From positions 1 through 29,467 of the forward strand of contig JBKQIY010000115.1 in assembly GCA_052148155.1 (NCBI GenBank): 29,467 nt of DNA, in the 5' to 3' direction. The translations under genes and the position numbers were made by a program. Origin of the DNA: JBBQER01 sp052148155 (GTDB lineage: Bacteria > Actinomycetota > Acidimicrobiia > IMCC26256 > PALSA-610). This document shows positions 24,471 to 29,467 of the stretch, piece after piece. How positions within the stretch are numbered: the first letter of the stretch is position 1; every line of letters begins with the position of its first letter. The notes beneath the pieces were generated by a model, which was not told where the DNA came from, searched no databases, and saw only the letters and a program-made list of their open reading frames with translations.

Positions 24471-24486
24471 CACTACACCGGTAGTG
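24471..24486. promoter_or_regulatory. Dyad CACTAC-N4-GTAGTG upstream of sufC
   Basis: The two 6-base arms at 24471-24476 and 24481-24486 are perfectly complementary. They lie upstream of the predicted -10 hexamer of the suf operon, over the spacer between the -35 and -10 regions, and overlap a second dyad by four bases. This is a candidate repressor site. Confidence 0.5.
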
Positions 24487-24496
24487 TTATTACACT
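24483..24496. promoter_or_regulatory. Dyad AGTGT-N4-ACACT over the sufC -10 element
   Basis: Arms 24483-24487 and 24492-24496 are perfectly complementary. The right part contains TACACT (24491-24496), a TAnnnT hexamer six bases before GTG 24503, so the dyad covers the predicted promoter. Iron-sulfur assembly operons in actinobacteria are commonly repressed by SufR-type or Rrf2-type sensors that bind such dyads. Confidence 0.5.
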
Positions 24497-24502
24497 GTGT
24501 GC

Positions 24503-25318
24503 GTGGCCGAGCAGACCCCCCCGCCGCCCCGAGAACCCGCGCGGTTGACGCCCGCACTCGAGGTTGTCGATCTCCACGTGGCCGTCGACGACCGTGAGAT
24601 CTTGCGGGGCGTCACCTTCGAGGTGGCGCGAGGCCAACTCCACGCCCTGATGGGACCCAACGGCTCCGGCAAGTCGACCCTCGCCAACACGTTGCTCGGC
24701 AACCCCGCCTACCACGTCACGGCCGGTCAGATCCTGGTCTGCGGGACCGACATCACCGAGTTGCCGATCGAAGCGCGCGCCGCCCTCGGCCTGTTTCTCG
24801 GCTTCCAACATCCCGAAGAGATCCCCGGAGTCTCGGTGCTCAACTTCTTGCGCCAGGCGATCGCGCAGCGCAAAGGCATCGACGACTACTCGGTGCTCGA
24901 GGTCCGCATGCAGCTCATCGCGTGGACGAAGCGTCTGGGCATGGATTCCCGCTTCCAGGAGCGGTACCTCAACGAGGGATTCTCCGGCGGCGAGAAGAAG
25001 CGCAACGAGATGTTGCAGATGGCGCTCCTCGAACCGGTCATGGCGGTCCTCGACGAAACCGACTCGGGACTCGATATCGACGCCCTGCGCCAGGTCGCGG
25101 CCGGGATCGACGAGATCCGCACGGAGCGGACCGATCTCGGAATCCTGCTCATCACCCACTATCAGCGCATCCTCGAATACCTCCAGCCAGATGTCGTGCA
25201 CGTACTCATCGACGGCCGGATCGTACAAACCGGGGACGCCGCGCTCGCCCGTACTGTCGAAACGCACGGCTTCGACTCGTTCCGCACGAGCGCCGCCCAA
25301 GAAACCGTCGCGCGGTGA
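24503..25318 (+). CDS. sufC: Iron-sulfur cluster assembly ATPase SufC (first copy)
   Basis: SufC is the ABC-type ATPase of the SufBCD scaffold for Fe-S clusters in the cytoplasm. The 271-residue product has Walker A GPNGSGKST at 51-59, Q-loop GFQHPEEIPG, signature FSGGEKKRNE, Walker B and D-loop AVLDETDSGLDIDAL, and switch His in LLITHYQR. ETDSGLDID and EGFSGGEKKR are specific to SufC. About 18 Pro-rich residues precede the domain. I chose GTG 24503 because it fits the predicted leaderless promoter; GTG 24497 would add two residues. It heads a sufC-sufS-sufU operon without sufB or sufD. A second sufC lies at 28660-29394 on the other strand. Confidence 0.93.
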   Translation: MAEQTPPPPREPARLTPALEVVDLHVAVDDREILRGVTFEVARGQLHALMGPNGSGKSTLANTLLGNPAYHVTAGQILVCGTDITELPIEARAALGLFLGFQHPEEIPGVSVLNFLRQAIAQRKGIDDYSVLEVRMQLIAWTKRLGMDSRFQERYLNEGFSGGEKKRNEMLQMALLEPVMAVLDETDSGLDIDALRQVAAGIDEIRTERTDLGILLITHYQRILEYLQPDVVHVLIDGRIVQTGDAALARTVETHGFDSFRTSAAQETVAR

Positions 25319-26550
25319 GCGTGCTCGACGTCGCCACCATCCGGCGCGATTTTCCACTGCTCGAACGTGAAGTCAACGGCAAGCGGGTCACCTATCTCGA
25401 CTCGGCGTCGTCGGCGCAGAAACCGCTCGCCGTGCTCGACGCGATGGACCACTGCTACCGGCACTATTACGCAAACATTCATCGGGGGGTCTACACCATC
25501 GCCGAGGAGGCCACCGCGGCCTATGAGCTGGCGCGCCGCAAGGTCGCGGGGTTCGTGGGTGCCGGCTCGGAGTCGGAGATCGTGTTCACAAGAAACGCGA
25601 CCGAAGGGATCAACCTCGTCGCCTACACGTGGGCACGGGCCAACCTGCGGGCCGGCGACGCGATCGTGCTCACACACATGGAGCACCATGCCAACGTCGT
25701 GCCCTGGCAGATGCTCGCCGCCGAGCGCGGCGTGGAGCTCCGCTGGATCCCGATGACCTCCGATTACCAGCTCGATCTCGCCAATCTCGAACAGCTGCTC
25801 GACGGCGCGCGTCTGCTCGCGGTCAGCGCAATGTCGAATGTGCTCGGAACACTCAACGACATCCGCCCGCTCGCCGACGCCGCCCACGCCCATGATGCGC
25901 TCGTACTCGTCGATGCCTGCCAATACGTCCCCCATGTCGCCACCGACGTGCAGGCATGGGATGCCGACTTCGCCGCGTTCTCCGCCCACAAGATGTGCGG
26001 GCCGAGCGGCATCGGTGCGCTGTGGGCTCGTCGCGCGCTGCTCGAGGAGATGCCGCCGTTCCTCGGCGGAGGCGAAATGATCCGCGACGTACGGCTCGAC
26101 GGCTTTTCCACCAACGACGTCCCGTGGAAGTTCGAGGCCGGAACGCAGGCGATCGCCGAGGCGATCGGCTTCGGCGTCGCAGTCGACTACATGACCTCCC
26201 TGGGGATGGCGGAGGTACGGGAACACGAGATGCGTCTGACCCGCTACACCCTCGACGCGCTCACCGAACGGTTCCCCGACACGCTCACGATCTACGGCCC
26301 GCGCGACACCTCCGTGCGCGGCGGCGCGGTTTCGTTCCTGTTCGACGGCATCCACGCGCACGACATCAGCCAGGTCCTCGACGAGGACGCCGTATGCGTG
26401 CGAGCCGGCCACCACTGCGCCAAGCCGCTGATGCGCCAGCTCGGCGTTCCCGCGACGACCCGGGCGTCGATCTACGTCTACAACGACGAAGCCGACATCG
26501 ACGTCCTCGTCGAGGCGCTCGCCAAAGCCCAAAAGTTCTTCACGCCATAG
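25315..26550 (+). CDS. sufS: Cysteine desulfurase SufS
   Basis: This PLP enzyme takes sulfur from cysteine as an enzyme persulfide for Fe-S assembly. From GTG 25315, which overlaps the sufC stop by four bases (GTGA), the product is 411 residues. YLDSASSAQKP opens the family fold; His124 in MEHHANVVPW lies over the cofactor; VDACQYVPH and FSAHKMCGPSG give the PLP lysine as Lys226. The persulfide-forming Cys368 sits in the short VRAGHHCAKPLM loop typical of group II desulfurases, which need a sulfur acceptor such as SufU. The SufU gene follows after 12 bases. The frame is open further upstream to 24922, but this lies within sufC and is not coding. Confidence 0.95.
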   Translation: MSVLDVATIRRDFPLLEREVNGKRVTYLDSASSAQKPLAVLDAMDHCYRHYYANIHRGVYTIAEEATAAYELARRKVAGFVGAGSESEIVFTRNATEGINLVAYTWARANLRAGDAIVLTHMEHHANVVPWQMLAAERGVELRWIPMTSDYQLDLANLEQLLDGARLLAVSAMSNVLGTLNDIRPLADAAHAHDALVLVDACQYVPHVATDVQAWDADFAAFSAHKMCGPSGIGALWARRALLEEMPPFLGGGEMIRDVRLDGFSTNDVPWKFEAGTQAIAEAIGFGVAVDYMTSLGMAEVREHEMRLTRYTLDALTERFPDTLTIYGPRDTSVRGGAVSFLFDGIHAHDISQVLDEDAVCVRAGHHCAKPLMRQLGVPATTRASIYVYNDEADIDVLVEALAKAQKFFTP

Positions 26551-26562
26551 GATCGAGGGGAA

Positions 26563-27054
26563 ATGGCCGGCCTCGAAGACCTCTACCGAGAGATCATCCT
26601 CGACCACTACCGTTCGCCGCGCAACCGCGGCGAACTCCCGGTGCCGCCCGCGCACAAGGTTGAGGGCTTCAATCCCCTGTGCGGCGACGAGGTTGTGCTC
26701 TACATCGACGTCGACCCCGAGTCCGACACGGTGCGCGACGTCAAGATCGCCGGGCAGGGCTGTTCCATCAGTCAGGCGTCCACCTCGATGATGAGCGCAG
26801 CGGTGAAAGGCAAGACCCTCGAACAGGCGAGGCAGCTGATCCGAGCGTTCAAGGCCTTGATGTCCATCCACGAGTCGAAACTCGAGGGCGAATCCGACGG
26901 CAGCGACCTCCAGGCCGATCTCGAGGGTGTACGACTCGGAGATCTCGAGGCCCTCCAAGGCGTCGTGAAGTTCCCGGTCCGCATCAAATGCGCGACCCTG
27001 GCTTGGAACACGCTCCAACAGGCGCTCGACGAGGCAAACGCCGAGACGGTCTAG
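26563..27054 (+). CDS. sufU: Sulfur transfer protein SufU
   Basis: SufU accepts sulfur from SufS. The 163-residue product has the IscU-like fold with the metal-binding Cys40 in NPLCGDE, Asp42, Cys67 in GQGCSIS and Cys143 in RIKCATLAW. Between the second and third Cys lies an extra stretch around residues 100-136, longer than in IscU and typical of zinc-bound SufU of Gram-positive bacteria. No Lys-rich IscU scaffold motif is seen, supporting SufU over IscU. GAGGGG at 26555-26560 lies two bases before ATG 26563, close but usable. It ends the sufC-sufS-sufU operon, 12 bases after sufS. Confidence 0.93.
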   Translation: MAGLEDLYREIILDHYRSPRNRGELPVPPAHKVEGFNPLCGDEVVLYIDVDPESDTVRDVKIAGQGCSISQASTSMMSAAVKGKTLEQARQLIRAFKALMSIHESKLEGESDGSDLQADLEGVRLGDLEALQGVVKFPVRIKCATLAWNTLQQALDEANAETV

Positions 27055-27200
27055 ACATCAGGTGCACCAGTCCGTCAGGTAGGTCGAACGGCCCAGTTCG
27101 CACAGATCTCGCACAAGTTCTTGCCTAGGTCGGTCGAACTGATCCAAACGGGAACGGTGTCTTTCGTCACGGTGTTGCACCAAAGAGGTGCGGTGGCGAG

Positions 27201-27206
27201 TACGCT
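27201..27206 (+). promoter_or_regulatory. Predicted -10 element of the small-protein gene
   Basis: TACGCT, identical to the hexamer before the GT2 gene at 320-325. TTGCAC at 27175-27180 could be a -35 but is 20 bases away, longer than ideal. A start near 27213 would give a short leader carrying the AGGAGG site. Confidence 0.35.
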
Positions 27207-27220
27207 GCTCACACAGGACC

Positions 27221-27226
27221 AGGAGG
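27221..27226 (+). promoter_or_regulatory. Strong ribosome binding site of the 57-residue gene
   Basis: AGGAGG lies five bases before ATG 27232. It sets the start there rather than at the in-frame upstream codon at 27121. Confidence 0.75.
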
Positions 27227-27231
27227 ACGAG

Positions 27232-27405
27232 ATGGACCAGGCGGGGATCGTCACGCTGATCGACGAAGCGCTGAAGCGGTTCGCGGGACGCGATCTCGTC
27301 TCGTCCAACGAGGTCCTCGACCTCTTGCTGGACATGCGGACCGCGGCTATTTCCGACGCCGCGATCGCTGCGTTGATCGAGTCCGAGGCCCAGCCCGCGC
27401 ACTGA
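27232..27405 (+). CDS. Small conserved-looking protein of 57 residues, unknown function
   Basis: The product begins MDQAGIVTLIDEALKRFAG and contains VLDLLLDMRTAAISDAAI. It is acidic, nearly all helical, with no Cys, no signal peptide and no membrane segment. A strong ribosome binding site and its own predicted -10 element support it being real. It lies between sufU and the L,D-transpeptidase, 177 bp after sufU. I do not recognise the family. The two amphipathic helices suggest a helical hairpin or small interaction partner, but no function can be assigned. Confidence 0.65.
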   Translation: MDQAGIVTLIDEALKRFAGRDLVSSNEVLDLLLDMRTAAISDAAIAALIESEAQPAH

Positions 27406-27458
27406 TCACGACGGGTCGGCGGCCGGCGCCGCGACGTTTCTTTGCACGAGGGGTCTAC

Positions 27459-27464
27459 TAGCAT
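27459..27464 (+). promoter_or_regulatory. Predicted -10 element of the L,D-transpeptidase gene
   Basis: TAGCAT fits TAnnnT and ends five bases before GTG 27470 and eight before GTG 27473. No ribosome binding site lies between, so the message is probably leaderless. Confidence 0.38.
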
Positions 27465-27469
27465 TCGAC

Positions 27470-28648
27470 GTGGTGTCTGATCCCCCTGTGGTGCCCGAAA
27501 ACCCCTTGCCGCACGACCCCACGGCCGAGACTGTCAGCGTCGAAAGTGTCGTACCGGACACCGCCGCGACCGACGACGCGGCAGCGGAGGAATCGCGCGC
27601 GCAGCGTTGGGCCTCGCGGCGTGGAAGAGCACGCCGGGTCGCGCTCGTCGGCATCGCGGCCGTGGTCGTCGCCGGCGCGACCGTCGGCACGGTCGCGGCC
27701 GTGTCGGGCCACAGCGACGGTTCGTCATCGTCGGGTCCGGGCAAGCTGGCCGCCGCGCATTCCCTCGCTCCCCTCTCGACCGGCGCCGCGAGCACCACGC
27801 GCCCGCATACGAAGACCAAAGCCCGCCCACGCATTCGTCAGCCGGCCGCTGCGATGCTTCCTCTCGCTCCGAGCGGCGGGCTGGGCTGGGGCAGCAGCGG
27901 ACCGGTCGTCGCCGCGGTGCAGCGTCGGTTGAAGAAACTGCACTTCGACCCGGGCCCGATCGACGGCGAATACGGCCAGGACACGAACTATGCGGTGACG
28001 ACAGCCGACAAACTGCTGGGACTTCCGCGCGACGGCGTGATCACACCGGCCGTCGAACTGGGCCTCGACCACTTCAAGTACACGGCGGCGATGCCGAATG
28101 CCGAGCCAAACCGTGTTGAGATCAATCTCGACACGCAGGTACTGACAGTCTTCCAGAACTACCAGCCGATCTTGCTCACCACGACTTCGACCGGCAGCGG
28201 CGAGTACTTCTGTGGCGGGACCGACGGATGCCAATATGCGATCACGCCCGCCGGCCACTTCCATTTCCAGTACCTGCACCGGGGTTGGGACAACGGCAAG
28301 CTCGGCCGGATGTGGAATCCCTACTACTTCAATGGTGGGATCGCAGTGCACGGACTCGCGTCGGTGCCTCCCTACCCGGCGTCGCACGGATGCGCGCGCA
28401 TCCCGATGGAGATCGCCAACTACTTCCCGTCCCTCGTGACCCAGGGCGAGTCCGTCTACGTCGTCGGCACTCCGATGCAGGCCGGCGATCTGTACGTCGG
28501 ACCGGTGCCGGTCACCACGTCGACCACGACACCGACGACCGTGCCGAAACGGCACGCCAAGGCCCCGACCAAGCGTGAGCACACCACCACGTCGGTGCCG
28601 CACCCGACGGTGCCCGTGACCAAGCCGTCGGGGTCGAGCACGACGTAG
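27470..28648 (+). CDS. Membrane-anchored L,D-transpeptidase with peptidoglycan-binding domain
   Basis: This enzyme makes 3-3 cross-links in peptidoglycan outside the membrane. The 392-residue product has a 56-residue acidic then basic cytoplasmic part, one membrane helix at about 57-79, a Ser/Thr linker, a PG_binding_1 domain at about 138-202 (VVAAVQRRLKKLHFDPGPID), then the YkuD domain at about 214-334. The catalytic motif is HGLASVPPYPASHGCARIP with His294, Ser305, His306, Gly307, Cys308 and Arg310, complete for the family. Two extra Cys at 248 and 254 flank a loop and may form a disulfide. The tail from 345 is Thr/Pro-rich, perhaps wall-spanning. GTG 27473 is an alternative start. Confidence 0.9.
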   Translation: MVSDPPVVPENPLPHDPTAETVSVESVVPDTAATDDAAAEESRAQRWASRRGRARRVALVGIAAVVVAGATVGTVAAVSGHSDGSSSSGPGKLAAAHSLAPLSTGAASTTRPHTKTKARPRIRQPAAAMLPLAPSGGLGWGSSGPVVAAVQRRLKKLHFDPGPIDGEYGQDTNYAVTTADKLLGLPRDGVITPAVELGLDHFKYTAAMPNAEPNRVEINLDTQVLTVFQNYQPILLTTTSTGSGEYFCGGTDGCQYAITPAGHFHFQYLHRGWDNGKLGRMWNPYYFNGGIAVHGLASVPPYPASHGCARIPMEIANYFPSLVTQGESVYVVGTPMQAGDLYVGPVPVTTSTTTPTTVPKRHAKAPTKREHTTTSVPHPTVPVTKPSGSSTT

Positions 28649-28659
28649 GTCGCGCCTGG

Positions 28660-29394
28660 CTAGATCTCGGCGGCGATGCCTTCGTAGCCGCGCGCTTCGA
28701 GCTGGTCGGCGAGCTCCCGCCCGCCCGAAAGGGCGATGCGCCCGTCGAGCATCACGTGCACACGGTCCGGTCGAAGCTCGGTGAGGACGCGTACGTAGTG
28801 CGTGATCGCGAGCACACCGAGGTTCGACTCGTGGGTCATCCGTTCGACGCGCCGAGCCACCTCGCGCAACGAGTCGACGTCGAGGCCGGAGTCGATCTCG
28901 TCGAGGACCGCGAACGTCGGCTGCAATACGGCGAGCTGTACCGTCTCGGCCCGCTTTTGCTCGCCGCCGGAGAACTCGTCATTCACTCCCCGGGCCAGGA
29001 GCTCGTCGCGCACGCCGAGTTCGGCGGCCTCGGCCCGCACCGCGTCGTGCAACCCGGACGCGTCGAGGTTTCGGGCACGCAGCGAAGCGCCGACCAGCGT
29101 CTCGAGCGGAACGCCCGGCACCTCGACTGGATACTGCATCGCGAGGAACAGCCCCCGCTGGGCCCGCTGCCACGTCGGGAGGCCGAGCAGCTCGTCGCCG
29201 TCGATCGTGATCGACCCGGCTGTCACCTCGTAGTCGGAGCGACCCATCAGCGCGTGCGAGAGCGTCGACTTACCCGATCCGTTCGGGCCCATCAGCGCGT
29301 GAACCTCGCCCGAGCGGACCTCGAGGTCGACGCCGTGCAGGATCTCGTGCTTGGCGACACAGACCCGCAGTCCGTCGATCTTCAAGACGCTCAC
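28660..29394 (-). CDS. sufC: Iron-sulfur cluster assembly ATPase SufC (second copy)
   Basis: The 244-residue product carries Walker A GPNGSGKST at 36-44, Q-loop AMQYPVEVPG, signature FSGGEQKRAE and Walker B/D-loop AVLDEIDSGLDVDSL, then switch His in AITHYVRV. The SufC marks (SGLD after Walker B, FSGGE-KR-E) are intact, but the sequence differs clearly from the first copy at 24503-25318. GTG 29394 overlaps the upstream stop by four bases (GTGA). The upstream gene is a Rieske-type ferredoxin, the usual neighbour in actinobacterial sufB-sufD-ferredoxin-sufC operons, so sufB and sufD may lie just beyond the window. It ends 11 bases from the convergent L,D-transpeptidase stop. Confidence 0.93.
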   Translation of the reverse strand: MSVLKIDGLRVCVAKHEILHGVDLEVRSGEVHALMGPNGSGKSTLSHALMGRSDYEVTAGSITIDGDELLGLPTWQRAQRGLFLAMQYPVEVPGVPLETLVGASLRARNLDASGLHDAVRAEAAELGVRDELLARGVNDEFSGGEQKRAETVQLAVLQPTFAVLDEIDSGLDVDSLREVARRVERMTHESNLGVLAITHYVRVLTELRPDRVHVMLDGRIALSGGRELADQLEARGYEGIAAEI

Positions 29395-29467
29395 GGGACC
29401 ACGACCTTCACGTCGTCGCCGTCGACGACGACCTCGTAGACAGGGATGGGCTGCGTGGCCGGCAGTG
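29391..29467 (-). CDS. C-terminal end of a Rieske-type ferredoxin (cut by window edge)
   Basis: Only 24 residues are visible, beginning LPATQPIPVYEV and ending DVKVVVP. The pattern L-P-A-x(3)-P-x(2)-Y-x-V followed by a basic-acidic beta hairpin is the last strand pair of small non-haem Rieske ferredoxins, which in actinobacteria are encoded between sufD and sufC. The Cys-His cluster motifs would be upstream, outside the window. Its TGA overlaps the sufC start as GTGA. The call rests on this short tail plus context. Confidence 0.65.
   Translation of the reverse strand, partial: LPATQPIPVYEVVVDGDDVKVVVP

Noticed and set aside
25162..27018. 618-codon open frame on the minus strand opposite sufS and sufU
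   Set aside because: It is a shadow frame of high-GC coding DNA. The plus strand has complete SufS and SufU with all catalytic residues, while this frame has none of any known family.
27061..27068. Perfect palindrome GGTGCACC after sufU, as a terminator
   Set aside because: No loop and no following T tract; 8-bp palindromes are common in GC-rich DNA.
27084..27101. TCGAAC...GTTCG resembling a LexA (SOS) box
   Set aside because: The spacing between the half-sites is six bases, but the actinobacterial SOS box needs four, and it is not placed at a promoter. GGTCGAAC also recurs once at 27132-27139, but only as an 8-base match.
1..29467. CRISPR arrays, tRNA or rRNA genes, insertion sequences, prophage genes
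   Set aside because: I saw no regularly spaced direct repeats, tRNA-like cloverleaf, transposase or integrase motifs on either strand. Short tRNAs could be missed by eye, but none of the intergenic gaps is a good candidate.

Overview
The window is high-GC DNA packed with genes on both strands. It most resembles an actinobacterium, and my best guess is an uncultured member of class Acidimicrobiia. The reasons are a Rieske-type ferredoxin abutting a sufC, SufS paired with the zinc scaffold SufU, egtB-egtD ergothioneine genes, a two-gene acyl-CoA dehydrogenase operon, a Thr/Pro-rich L,D-transpeptidase tail, and repeated TAnnnT hexamers 5-10 nt upstream of start codons, as expected for leaderless actinobacterial mRNAs. 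The taxonomy is inference; no rRNA or other marker gene is present.

Left third (about 1-14,020): a surface-polysaccharide locus. After a possible partial gene and a GT2 glycosyltransferase come two divergent operons around a 47-bp spacer at 4836-4882. Leftward are a coiled-coil methyltransferase and two GT4 enzymes. Rightward are a coiled-coil protein, two GT4 enzymes and a GT4 N-terminal half. The gene types are in mirror order on the two arms. A second leftward operon (14,017 to 8336) encodes an endonuclease/exonuclease/phosphatase-family protein, the ABC exporter Wzm-Wzt with a carbohydrate-binding-type C-terminus on Wzt, an 83-residue coiled-coil protein and a double-headed GT4. Together they look like assembly, end-modification and ABC export of a glycan.

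Middle (14,061-21,259): two acyl-CoA dehydrogenases behind a TetR-like operator, an ~850-bp stretch without a convincing gene, a metallo-beta-lactamase-fold hydrolase coupled to an alpha/beta hydrolase, then egtB-egtD (ergothioneine from histidine) preceded by a tiny ORF that overlaps egtB.

Right (21,245-29,467): an amylo-alpha-1,6-glucosidase-family protein divergent from a GT4 enzyme (storage or osmolyte glucan metabolism), then a sufC-sufS-sufU operon with two dyads over its predicted promoter, a 57-residue small protein, an L,D-transpeptidase, and convergent to it the end of a second suf operon (ferredoxin tail plus another sufC) that leaves the window. Iron-sulfur assembly is therefore split over two facing transcription units with two SufC paralogues.
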